From positions 1 through 47,250 of the IMG/VR virus record IMGVR_UViG_3300025869_000025: a stretch of 47,250 bases of DNA; one strand, written 5' to 3'. The notes under the pieces were generated by a model. It was not told the origin of the DNA and did not search any database. It was given only the letters and a program-made list of their open reading frames with translations. This DNA comes from a virus. The position numbers and the translations under genes are program-made. Positions 7,732 to 16,212 of the stretch are shown here, in pieces (the first letter of the stretch is position 1; each line of letters opens with the position of its first letter).

Positions 7732-8118
7732 ATGTTATTATTTAATTGGAATGAGATTTTAAAAAGAAGCAAAGGAAATGTTTTGGACACCATTACAATC
7801 CTGCGAATTATTACTTTTAAACTTACACCCAAAAATTACAACGACCGAGTGTTTAAATTTTATGAACACTACTATGGCGGACAGTCGTTTCTCTTGAATC
7901 CTGAGAAACTACTAAATGCTGGTCGCAGCTACTCAGATAAAGAAGTAGTGGAATATGCAGGAGTCGCATCGTTTCGCAATTACTTTGAGTATCAGCAAAC
8001 CAAAGACTCCACACTTGACCTTCTGATGTTACCAATATCAGAAGATATTATTACTAAAAACAGACTGCTTGACATAAAAAACGGCAGGATTCATTTTATG
8101 TTCGAGGAGACACAATAG
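7732..8118 (+). CDS. Unknown protein encoded upstream of the gp32-like SSB
   Basis: A 128-residue protein without a domain I can name. It starts LLFNWNEILKRSKGN, is mostly helical in appearance, and ends DIKNGRIHFMFEETQ. Its place directly before the SSB gene recalls T4, where genes 33 and 59 (transcription accessory protein and helicase loader) precede gene 32, but there is no sequence proof. The ATG follows immediately after the -10 box of P1 and has no Shine-Dalgarno sequence, so a transcript from P1 would start inside the gene. A TTG at 7783, preceded by AAAGGA, is an alternative start. The FNWNE leader looks structured, so I keep the ATG. Confidence 0.7.
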   Translation: MLLFNWNEILKRSKGNVLDTITILRIITFKLTPKNYNDRVFKFYEHYYGGQSFLLNPEKLLNAGRSYSDKEVVEYAGVASFRNYFEYQQTKDSTLDLLMLPISEDIITKNRLLDIKNGRIHFMFEETQ

Positions 8119-8128
8119 GAGAATTATT

Positions 8129-8758
8129 ATGGCAATAGGCTTTAATGTAACCAAGGGCTCAGCCCAAAAAGATAAAATATCAACTTATAACTACGCGGAT
8201 AAGGAAGACCACAAGGTAAGACTAGTGGGCGACTTACTCCCTAGATATGTCTACTGGATTAAAGGAGAGAACAACAAAAACATCCCTATGGAATGTTTGT
8301 CTTTCGACAGAAACTCTGAAACCTTTAATAACATCGAACACGACCACGTAAGAGACTTTTACCCAGACTTAAAGTGTGGATGGTCTTATGCGGTTCAATG
8401 TATTGATTATTCAGACAATTCAGTTAAAGTATTGAATCTTAAAAGAAAACTGTTTGACCAAATTATTGTAGCTATGGAAGACTTAGGTGATCCAACAGAC
8501 CCAGTAACTGGTTATGACATTCATTTTAAAAGAAAGAAAACTGGACCTCAAGTATTTAACGTTGAGTATCAGTTAGCTGTCTTAAAATGTAAAAATAGAG
8601 AACTAACCGACGAAGAAAAAGAGCTTATCAAAGATCTTAAATCCATGGATGATGTACTTCCTAGACCTACTGCTGACGCACAGTTGGAATTGCTAAGAAG
8701 AATCAATAATCAGGATGGCGGAGAAGAGCAAGTAGATTCGGAGTTCGACGTATCATGA
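8129..8758 (+). CDS. Single-stranded DNA-binding protein, T4 gp32-like
   Basis: This 209-residue protein shows the pattern of the marine-phage gp32-type SSB: RLVGDLLPRYVYWIKG early, then EDLGDPTDPVTGYDIHFKR and the strand region FNVEYQLAVLKCKNR. The C-terminus is acidic (GGEEQVDSEFDVS), as in SSBs that recruit replication partners through their tails. It is shorter than T4 gp32 (301 residues) but near the size of its cyanophage-type relatives. A good ribosome site, AGGAG, lies seven bases before the ATG. It coats single-stranded DNA during replication and recombination. It is the first gene with a strong ribosome site after promoter P1 and overlaps the peroxiredoxin start. Confidence 0.9.
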   Translation: MAIGFNVTKGSAQKDKISTYNYADKEDHKVRLVGDLLPRYVYWIKGENNKNIPMECLSFDRNSETFNNIEHDHVRDFYPDLKCGWSYAVQCIDYSDNSVKVLNLKRKLFDQIIVAMEDLGDPTDPVTGYDIHFKRKKTGPQVFNVEYQLAVLKCKNRELTDEEKELIKDLKSMDDVLPRPTADAQLELLRRINNQDGGEEQVDSEFDVS

Positions 8759-9261
8759 TTGGAGTAGGAAGTATCTTTCCTAATTTCCACATGGTTGGAG
8801 TAGATGAAAGCAATAGTTTTTTAGATTTAGATGTATTAGCACCCAATAGTTGGACTGTTATGTATTTTTATCCTAAAGATTTTACTTTTATCTGCCCTAC
8901 TGAAATTGCAGGAATGGATATGCTAGTATCAGAAGCAGATGTTATCGGCGTTAGCGGTGACAATGAGTTCTGTAAACTAATGTGGAAACAAACAAATGAC
9001 ACAATTAGAAATATTAATCATATTTTAGCTGCAGATTGTGGACTTAAGTTATCTACTAAACTAGGAATAGTTGATGAAGATAATGGAGTCTGCTTTAGAG
9101 CTACATATATTGTAGACCCAGAAGGGGTTGTTCAACATGTATCAGTCAATGCACTTGATACAGGTAGAAATGCAAACGAAGTACTAAGAACACTACAAGG
9201 CTTAAAAGCTGGTGGACTTACAGGTTGTGAATGGCAACCAGGAGAAGACTTCGTAGCATGA
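8755..9261 (+). CDS. Peroxiredoxin (AhpC/TSA family, 2-Cys)
   Basis: A 168-residue thiol peroxidase. The peroxidatic cysteine is C47 in FTFICPTE, preceded by the family-typical FYPKD. The resolving cysteine is C158 in GGLTGCEWQPGED near the C-terminus, so this is a 2-Cys enzyme of the AhpC/Prx1 type, slightly shorter than host AhpC (about 187 residues). It reduces hydrogen peroxide and organic peroxides in the cytoplasm using a thioredoxin-like donor. It lies inside the replication operon, between the SSB and the gp47/gp46 genes, and the phage also encodes glutaredoxin at 12952. The start overlaps the SSB stop as ATGA. Peroxiredoxin is uncommon among phage genes. Confidence 0.93.
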   Translation: MIGVGSIFPNFHMVGVDESNSFLDLDVLAPNSWTVMYFYPKDFTFICPTEIAGMDMLVSEADVIGVSGDNEFCKLMWKQTNDTIRNINHILAADCGLKLSTKLGIVDEDNGVCFRATYIVDPEGVVQHVSVNALDTGRNANEVLRTLQGLKAGGLTGCEWQPGEDFVA

Positions 9262-9572
9262 AGCAATTAAAAAAATTACTATTATGGATAGTAGATACCT
9301 GGCGTATAATCATGGATGCAAAATATAATCCATTAAAGTATATTCCAGACCCAAGTTTACAAACTTACTTTATGTTAGTATTGTTTACTATGTGGTCAGT
9401 ATACTTTGGATTTGTTGCCTCTTACTATATAGGATGGCTTGGCTATTCAGTAGTAACAAGTATCATTGTTCATATTGCAGTTCTTTTACCTATAAGTTTC
9501 ACTAATGCGGTATTTTTAGACGCAGAAAGAGATGGAGCAAGATGGGTAAAAGATTGGAGAAATGAAAAATGA
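9258..9572 (+). CDS. Small integral membrane protein
   Basis: Starting at the ATG that overlaps the peroxiredoxin stop (ATGA), the product has 104 residues. A basic amphipathic N-terminus (KQLKKLLLWIVDTW) is followed by two hydrophobic segments at about residues 36-58 and 60-85, then a charged tail with DAERDGARWVKDWR. It is probably an inner-membrane hairpin protein with both ends in the cytoplasm. I do not recognise a family. A holin role is conceivable from topology, but its position inside the replication operon, with no lysin nearby, argues against it. Confidence 0.7.
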   Translation: MKQLKKLLLWIVDTWRIIMDAKYNPLKYIPDPSLQTYFMLVLFTMWSVYFGFVASYYIGWLGYSVVTSIIVHIAVLLPISFTNAVFLDAERDGARWVKDWRNEK

Positions 9573-10519
9573 TATTGTTCACCGCAGACTGGCATATTAA
9601 ATTAGGACAAAAGAATGTACCTGTAGCGTGGGCTTGCTCTCGTTATGAGATGTTCTTTGAACAAATACAGAATGTAATTGCGGAAAATAATTGTGATTTA
9701 CACATCATTGGTGGGGACTTGTTTGACCGAGTTCCCAGCATGGATGAACTTACTCTTTACTTTGATTTTATAAAGAGAGTAAATGTAAGAACTATTATCT
9801 ATGACGGCAATCATGAAGCCACAAGAAAAAATAAGACTTTCTTTACTAACCTTAAGAAAGTTACCAGTAGTATCAATCCTCTAGTAGAAGTAATTGATAC
9901 AACATATTACGAAGATAACTGGGCAATATTACCTTATGCAGACTTACACAGAAAAGATGCAATAGAAAATATTGATGCAGAAATCTTATATACTCATGTT
10001 CGTGGAGAGATACCACCACATGTAGTACCAGAAGTAGATTTAGAAAGATTTGATAAGTTCAAAGTTGTTTTTGCTGGAGATTTACATGCTCACGAGAATA
10101 CTCAAAGAAACATTGTATATCCAGGCAGTCCTATGACTACATCATTTCATAGAAATCAAGTCCAAACGGGGTATTTACTAATAGACGGCTTAGAATGGAA
10201 GTGGGGGAGTTTTAAACTACCTCAACTTATTCGTACTAGTGTGACTAACCCAGATGATATGATTCAGACCGACTTTCACCATACTATATATGAGTTGGAA
10301 GGAGATGTTCAAGATTTAGCTAAAGTTAAAAACACTGAGCTACTTGATAAGAAAGTAGTAAAACGAGAAATGGAAGCAACTCTTAAGTTGAGTCAAGACA
10401 TGACAATATCAGAAGAACTAATAATGTATCTATCTGAAATCTTAAGTCTGGAAGAAACTAAAATACCAAATATTATAGGAGTGTTTAATGATTATTCTAA
10501 AGAAGCTGAAGTGGGATAA
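9569..10519 (+). CDS. gp47: Recombination nuclease subunit, gp47/SbcD-like phosphoesterase
   Basis: A 316-residue calcineurin-like phosphoesterase. The metal-binding motifs appear in order: TADWHIKLG (D-x-H), GGDLFDR, DGNHE, THVRGEIPPH and GDLHAHE. This is the nuclease half of the SbcCD/Mre11-Rad50/T4 gp47-gp46 complex, which processes double-strand ends and restarts replication. The partner ATPase is the next gene, overlapping by 32 nt. Length and motif spacing match T4 gp47 (about 340 residues). Activity on DNA ends with Mn2+ is expected from family knowledge. Confidence 0.95.
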   Translation: MILFTADWHIKLGQKNVPVAWACSRYEMFFEQIQNVIAENNCDLHIIGGDLFDRVPSMDELTLYFDFIKRVNVRTIIYDGNHEATRKNKTFFTNLKKVTSSINPLVEVIDTTYYEDNWAILPYADLHRKDAIENIDAEILYTHVRGEIPPHVVPEVDLERFDKFKVVFAGDLHAHENTQRNIVYPGSPMTTSFHRNQVQTGYLLIDGLEWKWGSFKLPQLIRTSVTNPDDMIQTDFHHTIYELEGDVQDLAKVKNTELLDKKVVKREMEATLKLSQDMTISEELIMYLSEILSLEETKIPNIIGVFNDYSKEAEVG

Positions 10520-12293
10520 TTGCTTTTCTTATGGAGAAGGAAACGAGTTAGACTTAGATAAGTCAACTCTTACACAGCTTGTAGGCACAAATGGAGTGGG
10601 AAAATCCTCTATTCCCTTGATTTTAGAGGAAGTATTATTTAATAAAAACAGTAAAAATGTTAAGAAGGCAGATATCGCAAACCGCTATATCAATAGTGGT
10701 TATAATATCTCTCTATCTTTTACAGTGGATAATGATGAGTACTGTATTAGCGTTATAAGACGTGCAGCACTTAAGTGTAAACTTACAAAAAATGGAGAAG
10801 ATATAAGTTCACACACAGCGTCAAATACGTACAAGACGCTTGGGGAAGTATTGGGCATTGATTTTAAAACCTTTTCTCAATTAGTTTACCAAAACACCAA
10901 TGCATCATTACAATTCTTAACAGCGACTGACACGAACCGTAAAAAGTTCTTAATTGACCTCTTGAAGCTAGACGAATATGTGTCTTACTTTGAGATTTTT
11001 AAAGAAGCTGTAAGAGTAAAAGCAAACGAAATCACAGGAAGCAATGCGAAAATTGCAACAATCGAGAAATGGTTGGCAGATAATATTCTTGAAGATAGTG
11101 TCATACTCGAAAAGATGATTTTACCAAAAATTAATGAAGAAGATGAAGAATCTTTACGTTCTTTACAATTAGAATTTGAAAATATCTCCGAAAAGAATAA
11201 AAAAATAAATCTTAATGAAATGCTGAAACAGCAGGTAAAAAACATACCACTAGAACAGTACAAAGCAGATTTACAAACTTATCCTGAGTTGCAAGATACT
11301 TCTGATATAGAACAAGATATAGGAAAAGTAAACCATAATCTTGCATATCATGAGAGACTCTTAAATGAGTATGAAAGTCAAACAGGTAAGTGTCCTACAT
11401 GCGGTCAGGACATAGAAGTAGACTTCACAGAAGAAAAACTAGAACTTCATAGAGAAGGAATAAAGACAGCAAAGCTAAATTACTTAGAGAAGAAAGCAGA
11501 TTTAACCGAGATACAACATGCAAATAAAATACATAGGGCAGCAACCAAAGGAGTCCAAGACTGGGAACAAACCTACAGGTCTATTGACCATGAGCTCCCG
11601 TCAGAAGCAATGGATGGAGAAAGAATCTCCGAGCAAATTCAAGACCTTCGTAAAACGATTGCCGATAGTAGGTCGAATCTTCAAGAGGTTATAGATGAAA
11701 ACGAAAGAAGAGAAAGACATAACACCAGAATTAGCATCATCTTGGAACAAACTGATGGATTTCAAAGGGAGCTTGATGCAAGTAAATCTAGTCTTGAGAG
11801 TTCAGAAAGCAAATTGGCGATTCTTGAAACACTCAAAAAAGCATTTAGTACGAACGGACTTTTAGCTTATAAAATAGAATCTCTAGTGAAAGAATTAGAA
11901 GTTCTAACAAACGACTACCTCGCAGAATTTAGTGATGGTAGATTTAGTATTAACTTTGTAGTGGAGAACGATAAATTAAATGTGGAAGTCTCAGATAATG
12001 GCAATATTATTGACATTCTTGCTCTTTCTAGCGGCGAGTTAGCTAGAGTAAACATAGCAACCTTAGTAGCAATACGAAAACTAATGGCTTCTATAAGTCG
12101 TAGTCAAATCAATGTGCTATTTTTAGATGAGGTAAACCAAGCCTTAGATGAAGTTGGTAAAGAAAAAGTAGTGGAAGTATTACTTAAAGAAGAAAACCTT
12201 AATACATATATGGTATCACATGGTTGGACTCACCCATTACTAGAAAAAATAGAGATAACTAAAATAGATAATATTAGTTATTTAGAAGGATAA
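10488..12293 (+). CDS. gp46: Recombination ATPase subunit, gp46/SbcC/Rad50-like
   Basis: A 601-residue SMC-type ATPase. It has Walker A VGTNGVGKS (32-40), a coiled-coil middle broken by the zinc hook C302-P-T-C305, and near the C-terminus the ABC signature LSSGELARV followed by Walker B VLFLDEVNQALDE. T4 gp46 (560 residues) is the closest functional analogue. It should form a dimer joined by zinc at the hook and regulate the gp47-like nuclease encoded just upstream. The ATG at 10488 lies inside the end of the gp47 gene, with GGAG upstream, and no better start is visible. Confidence 0.95.
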   Translation: MIILKKLKWDNCFSYGEGNELDLDKSTLTQLVGTNGVGKSSIPLILEEVLFNKNSKNVKKADIANRYINSGYNISLSFTVDNDEYCISVIRRAALKCKLTKNGEDISSHTASNTYKTLGEVLGIDFKTFSQLVYQNTNASLQFLTATDTNRKKFLIDLLKLDEYVSYFEIFKEAVRVKANEITGSNAKIATIEKWLADNILEDSVILEKMILPKINEEDEESLRSLQLEFENISEKNKKINLNEMLKQQVKNIPLEQYKADLQTYPELQDTSDIEQDIGKVNHNLAYHERLLNEYESQTGKCPTCGQDIEVDFTEEKLELHREGIKTAKLNYLEKKADLTEIQHANKIHRAATKGVQDWEQTYRSIDHELPSEAMDGERISEQIQDLRKTIADSRSNLQEVIDENERRERHNTRISIILEQTDGFQRELDASKSSLESSESKLAILETLKKAFSTNGLLAYKIESLVKELEVLTNDYLAEFSDGRFSINFVVENDKLNVEVSDNGNIIDILALSSGELARVNIATLVAIRKLMASISRSQINVLFLDEVNQALDEVGKEKVVEVLLKEENLNTYMVSHGWTHPLLEKIEITKIDNISYLEG

Positions 12294-12294
12294 T

Positions 12295-12891
12295 ATGAGT
12301 AGAAAAACAGGAAAGAGTTTAAATCCTAGTGATTTTTATCCTACACCGCCTTGGTGTTATGAAAATTTAGAAATAGACTGGAGTGTATTCACTTCTGCCC
12401 ACGAGCCTTGTAGAGGAGACGGCAGAATCGAACTATTTTTACAAGAGAAAGTAGGCACAACAACATATTCTGAAATATTAGAGGGGAAAGACTTTTTTGA
12501 GTGGGAAGATGATGTTGATTTGATTTTAACAAATCCACCATTTAATATACTACAAGAGTTTGCAAATCATGCAATGGCTCATAGTAATACTTGTATATTC
12601 CTCTCAAGATTAAACTACTTAGGTAGTATTGGTAGACACAACTGGTGGAAAGAGAACACTCCTACTGCCCTTCACGTACTTAGTAAACGTCCTTCTTTTA
12701 CAGGAGAAGGTACAGATGCTACAGATTACTGTTGGATAGTGTGGGACAAAACCGATAGAACAGAAAGGGGCGTTTTCTTTATTGCACCTCCTTCTCCCTC
12801 GCAAGTATTAGAAGGTAAAGAACTAGCATATACTAAAGAGGAGCTACAAGAAGGTAGTGAAGTGTACAACAATATCATTCTGTCAACATAG
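12295..12891 (+). CDS. DNA N6-adenine methyltransferase-like protein
   Basis: This 198-residue protein carries a DFYPTPP start box, EPCRGDGRIE as the AdoMet-binding motif I, and LTNPPFN as the N6-adenine catalytic motif IV. That combination is typical of small phage adenine methyltransferases of the 'PTPPW' type. The target site is unknown. It may protect phage DNA from restriction or time replication and packaging. No cognate restriction enzyme is near. It is the last gene before promoter P2. Some relatives are inactive, so activity needs the NPPF motif to be functional; here it is intact. Confidence 0.85.
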   Translation: MSRKTGKSLNPSDFYPTPPWCYENLEIDWSVFTSAHEPCRGDGRIELFLQEKVGTTTYSEILEGKDFFEWEDDVDLILTNPPFNILQEFANHAMAHSNTCIFLSRLNYLGSIGRHNWWKENTPTALHVLSKRPSFTGEGTDATDYCWIVWDKTDRTERGVFFIAPPSPSQVLEGKELAYTKEELQEGSEVYNNIILST

Positions 12892-12902
12892 AAAAATATA
12901 TA

Positions 12903-12931
12903 TTGACAACATCTCATAAATTTGATATAAT
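12903..12931 (+). promoter_or_regulatory. Consensus sigma70 promoter P2
   Basis: TTGACA at 12903-12908 and TATAAT at 12926-12931, spacer 17 bp, with TTTGA before the -10 box. A second overlapping TATAAT lies at 12931-12936. Transcription should start around 12938, a few bases before a strong ribosome site (AAAGGAG, 12941-12947) four bases from the glutaredoxin ATG. It is placed in the largest plus-strand gap (12892-12951) and should drive glutaredoxin through the GT29-like gene. Confidence 0.92.
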
Positions 12932-12951
12932 ATAATATAAAAAGGAGTAAC

Positions 12952-13182
12952 ATGCAAGTAGTAATTTACAGTATACCAAATTGTACATATTGTGTACAAG
13001 CAAAAAATTTAGCAGAAAATCATCCAAAAGTCGAGGAGACTATATATAAGATGATGGGCGATGGTTTTAAACCAACAGAAGTTAGGGAACTGTTTCCGAC
13101 AGCAAGAACATTTCCTCAGATTATAGTAGACGGAGAAAAGATAGGCGGATTCACAGAACTCAAGGCTTTACTAGATGGTTAA
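12952..13182 (+). CDS. Glutaredoxin
   Basis: A 76-residue glutaredoxin. The active site is C11-T-Y-C14 after the first strand VVIYSIPN. The cis-proline motif is TFPQI, and GGFTELKAL is the glutathione-binding turn. The size matches the small bacterial and phage glutaredoxins that reduce ribonucleotide reductase. NrdA, three genes downstream in the same unit, ends with the matching CxxC tail. It has the strongest ribosome site seen in the plus-strand block and is the first gene after P2. Reduction by glutathione is expected from the family. Confidence 0.95.
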   Translation: MQVVIYSIPNCTYCVQAKNLAENHPKVEETIYKMMGDGFKPTEVRELFPTARTFPQIIVDGEKIGGFTELKALLDG

Positions 13183-13663
13183 TTCTAGAAGGAAAGGTCA
13201 TGACGCTGAGATACGCGTAGCAGATATGCTTAAAAGAATCACAGGCGAGGAGTTCGTACAGACTCCTGGCTCAGGTTCTGGCAAGATAAAAGGTGATTTA
13301 ATGGTACCTCACAAACATAACCTCTTTACAATAGAGGTTAAGTTCTATCGTGATATGGCATTTAATCATAAAATATTTACTCAAAAGAGTAATACCTTTG
13401 TGGGTTGGTGGTCTAAGTTGTGCAAACAGGCACAGGATATGGAGCAGGAACCTCTGCTTATATTTAAAGAGAATCACTCACAGTGGTACGTGGCAACGAC
13501 AAGAAAGCCATGTTACAAAAAACATATGTACATAAACTGGTTGGGGTGCTATGTCACCTTTGCTGAACAATTTTTAGAAACAGAGGAGTTAAAGTTTACA
13601 AATGGCGATAAAATTTACGAGCCATGGAGAGTCGATCCCGAATGGGAACTTACTAATAGTTGA
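13175..13663 (+). CDS. PD-(D/E)XK nuclease, Holliday-junction-resolvase-like
   Basis: A 162-residue nuclease. The N-terminus RRKGHDAEIRVADML has the helix with a conserved Glu seen in Hjc/Hjr-type resolvases. It is followed by TPGSGSGKIKGD41 and IE54VK56, which complete the PD-x(n)-E-x-K metal site. Such enzymes cut branched DNA before packaging and during recombination. The C-terminal half is aromatic (FVGWWSKL, SQWYVATTR) and unlike archaeal Hjc, so a general structure-specific endonuclease is possible. It overlaps glutaredoxin by 8 nt and the FEN gene by 62 nt, the longest same-strand overlap in the plus-strand block. Confidence 0.8.
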   Translation: MVNSRRKGHDAEIRVADMLKRITGEEFVQTPGSGSGKIKGDLMVPHKHNLFTIEVKFYRDMAFNHKIFTQKSNTFVGWWSKLCKQAQDMEQEPLLIFKENHSQWYVATTRKPCYKKHMYINWLGCYVTFAEQFLETEELKFTNGDKIYEPWRVDPEWELTNS

Positions 13664-14459
13664 TGGACTCAACTTGGCGTTCAGATGGAAACATCAGGGC
13701 AAGAATGACTTTGAACATGATTATGTACGAACAGTACAATCATTAGCAAAGTCTTATGACTGCGGAGAAATCGTAGTCTTAGGGGATGGCGGTAGTAATT
13801 ACCGTAAGGAAATATATCCCGAATACAAAGCAAACAGAAAAGAAAGATATGCAGAACAGACTGAGAAAGAGGAACAAGAGTTCCAAGAATTCTTAGCCGA
13901 GTTCCAAGTTACTATGAATACTTTAAAGTATAAGGGACACCTTACGCTTAAATATGCAGGAGTAGAAGCTGATGACATAGCTGCTCTTATCTGTCAAAAC
14001 AGAGAGAATCTAGGTATACAAAATATTTGGATGATTTCATCAGATAGAGACTGGGATTTACTTATTGATGAGAATATAAGTAGATTCTCTACAGTCACTA
14101 GAAAAGAAACAACGCTTCATAATTGGGACGAGCATTATGATTTTGACCCAGAGTACTTCTTAACATATAAGTGCCTAACAGGGGATAAAGGAGATAACGT
14201 TCCAGGAGTTGATGGTATCGGTCCAAAGAGAGCGACACAGATTATTCAACAATATGGAGATATTTTTGATATTATGGCGAGTTTACCAATAGACGGAAAG
14301 TATAAATTTATACAGAACTTAAATGAGTTCGGAAGTGACGGACTTGAAATTGGTATTAAACTCATGGATTTAACATATGACGTAGATGGAGCAGTACTCG
14401 GTCACGCCAAAGAGATTATAGGATTAGTGGAGAATTATGTCAGTGAAAATAGACTTTAG
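13602..14459 (+). CDS. 5'-3' exonuclease / flap endonuclease (FEN, T4 RNase H-like)
   Basis: A 285-residue FEN-family nuclease. Conserved acidic motifs are visible: LLIVDGLNLAF at 17-27, VLGDGG, EYKANRK in the arch region, VEADDIAALI, SSDRDWDLLI, and TGDKGDNVPGVDGIGPKRA, which ends in the helix-three-turn-helix. It removes RNA primers and 5' flaps during lagging-strand synthesis. Size and motifs match T4 RNase H and T5 D15-type proteins. The ATG at 13602 overlaps the resolvase by 62 nt; GAGGAG about 15 bases upstream is a rather distant ribosome site. The end overlaps NrdA by 23 nt. Confidence 0.93.
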   Translation: MAIKFTSHGESIPNGNLLIVDGLNLAFRWKHQGKNDFEHDYVRTVQSLAKSYDCGEIVVLGDGGSNYRKEIYPEYKANRKERYAEQTEKEEQEFQEFLAEFQVTMNTLKYKGHLTLKYAGVEADDIAALICQNRENLGIQNIWMISSDRDWDLLIDENISRFSTVTRKETTLHNWDEHYDFDPEYFLTYKCLTGDKGDNVPGVDGIGPKRATQIIQQYGDIFDIMASLPIDGKYKFIQNLNEFGSDGLEIGIKLMDLTYDVDGAVLGHAKEIIGLVENYVSENRL

Positions 14460-16212
14460 TAAAGATAGTCTTTTAGATGATTTTGCTTTAGCAACTCTAA
14501 AAGATAGATATATGGTAGGTGATGAAACTTCACCCCAAGAAGCTTTTGCGCGTGCCGCAACAGCTTTTGCAGATGATGAGGCTCATGCACAAAGACTATA
14601 TGATTATGTAAGTAAACTATGGTTTATGTTTGCTACGCCAGTATTATCAAACGGAGGCACTAAAAGAGGATTACCTATTAGTTGCTTTTTAAATTATGTA
14701 GATGACAGCAGAGAAGGGATAACAGACCACTTCACAGAAAATGCTTTCTTATCTTCTTTTGGAGGAGGTATTGGAGGTAGCTGGAGTGATGTTCGTGCGT
14801 CTGGCTCTAAGACTTCTAAAGGAAGTGAGAGTACAGGAGTAATACCTTTTATGAAGGTAGTAGACGCAGAAATGTTAGCTTTCTCACAAGGAGTAACTAG
14901 ACGGGGCAGTTACGCAAGTTATATACATATGAGTCACCCCGAGATTGAGGAATTTTTAGATGTACGGAAGCCAACTGGTGGCGATACTAACCGTAAGTGT
15001 ACTAATATCCATCACGCTGTGGTTGTTCCTGACGCTTTTATGGAGCTTATTCACTCCGCTTCAAAGTATCCTGATTTTGACGACAGCTGGGATCTTACAG
15101 ATCCTCATTCCCTTGAAGTAAAGAAAACTGTATCTGCGAGAGCGTTATGGGTTAAAATACTTCAGAATAGAATGGAAACTGGAGAGCCTTACTTAATGTT
15201 TGAAGATGCGGTAAACAAAGATTTGCCCGAGTTTCAAAAGAAGAAAGGAATGAAAGTACATCACAGTAATCTGTGTTCAGAAATAACACTCGCCACAAAC
15301 GAAGAAAGAACGGCAGTTTGTTGTCTCTCTAGTGTTAATCTAGAGTATTATGATGAATGGAAAAAAGTACCTGCATTTATACCTGACTTAGTCAGAATGT
15401 TAGATAATGTACTTGAATACTTTATTCACAATGCTCCTGACCAATTAGAGAAAGCTAAGTTTAGTGCTCAGAGGGAGAGGAGTATTGGACTTGGTGCTAT
15501 GGGTTTTCATGCGTATTTACAAAAAAATGGAATACCTTTTGACAACCCAATGGCAACAGGCGCTAATTCTGAAATGTTCCAACATATCAAAACACAAGCG
15601 GAAACCACAACTAGACAACTAGCTGTTGAAAGAGGGGCTTGCCCAGACGATGATACTTGTTCTGTAAGGAACGCTCATCTATTGGCAATCGCTCCTAACG
15701 CTTCATCTAGTATTATCTGTGGAAACACAAGTCCAAGTATTGAACCATATAGAGCAAATGCCTATACTCAAAAGACAAAGTCTGGTAGTAACTTAGTTAA
15801 GAATAAATTTTTAGATAGGTTGCTAATGAGTAAAATAGGACATGCTGAAATATATGATAACACTTGGAAAAGTATTGTTGCAAACAGAGGTAGTGTACAA
15901 CATCTTGACGTACTTGACGAGTGGGAAAAAGATGTATTTAAAACAGCCGTAGAAATCAATCAAGCATGGATTATAGAACACGCTAGTATCAGACAGGAAT
16001 ATATCTGTCAGTCACAAAGCGTAAACCTATTTTTCCCACCTGATGTAAATAAGGGCGATTTACATAATGTCCATATGTTAGCATGGGCGAAAAATTTAAA
16101 AACATTGTATTACTTGAGAAGTGAAGCTATCAGTAGAGCTGATAATGTATCTAATCAAGCTAAGCGAGAAATAATATTTGAACAGTCAGACTGTTTAAGT
16201 TGCGAGGGATAA
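14437..16212 (+). CDS. nrdA: Class I ribonucleotide reductase, catalytic subunit
   Basis: A 591-residue NrdA-type subunit that reduces ribonucleotides to deoxyribonucleotides. Active-site elements are C83 in PISCFLN, the radical loop N278-L-C280-S-E282 (NxCxE), the second redox cysteine in AVCCLSSVNL (295/296), and LYYLRSEA near the end, containing the tyrosine pair of the radical path. The C-terminal redox pair is C586-L-S-C589. It is much shorter than E. coli NrdA (761 residues), and no ATP-cone precedes the catalytic barrel, so allosteric activity control by dATP is probably missing. The co-encoded glutaredoxin is the likely electron donor. Confidence 0.96.
   Translation: MSVKIDFSKDSLLDDFALATLKDRYMVGDETSPQEAFARAATAFADDEAHAQRLYDYVSKLWFMFATPVLSNGGTKRGLPISCFLNYVDDSREGITDHFTENAFLSSFGGGIGGSWSDVRASGSKTSKGSESTGVIPFMKVVDAEMLAFSQGVTRRGSYASYIHMSHPEIEEFLDVRKPTGGDTNRKCTNIHHAVVVPDAFMELIHSASKYPDFDDSWDLTDPHSLEVKKTVSARALWVKILQNRMETGEPYLMFEDAVNKDLPEFQKKKGMKVHHSNLCSEITLATNEERTAVCCLSSVNLEYYDEWKKVPAFIPDLVRMLDNVLEYFIHNAPDQLEKAKFSAQRERSIGLGAMGFHAYLQKNGIPFDNPMATGANSEMFQHIKTQAETTTRQLAVERGACPDDDTCSVRNAHLLAIAPNASSSIICGNTSPSIEPYRANAYTQKTKSGSNLVKNKFLDRLLMSKIGHAEIYDNTWKSIVANRGSVQHLDVLDEWEKDVFKTAVEINQAWIIEHASIRQEYICQSQSVNLFFPPDVNKGDLHNVHMLAWAKNLKTLYYLRSEAISRADNVSNQAKREIIFEQSDCLSCEG

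Noticed and set aside
9258-9572. Holin call for the two-helix membrane protein
   Set aside because: No endolysin or spanin nearby and its position is within the replication operon.
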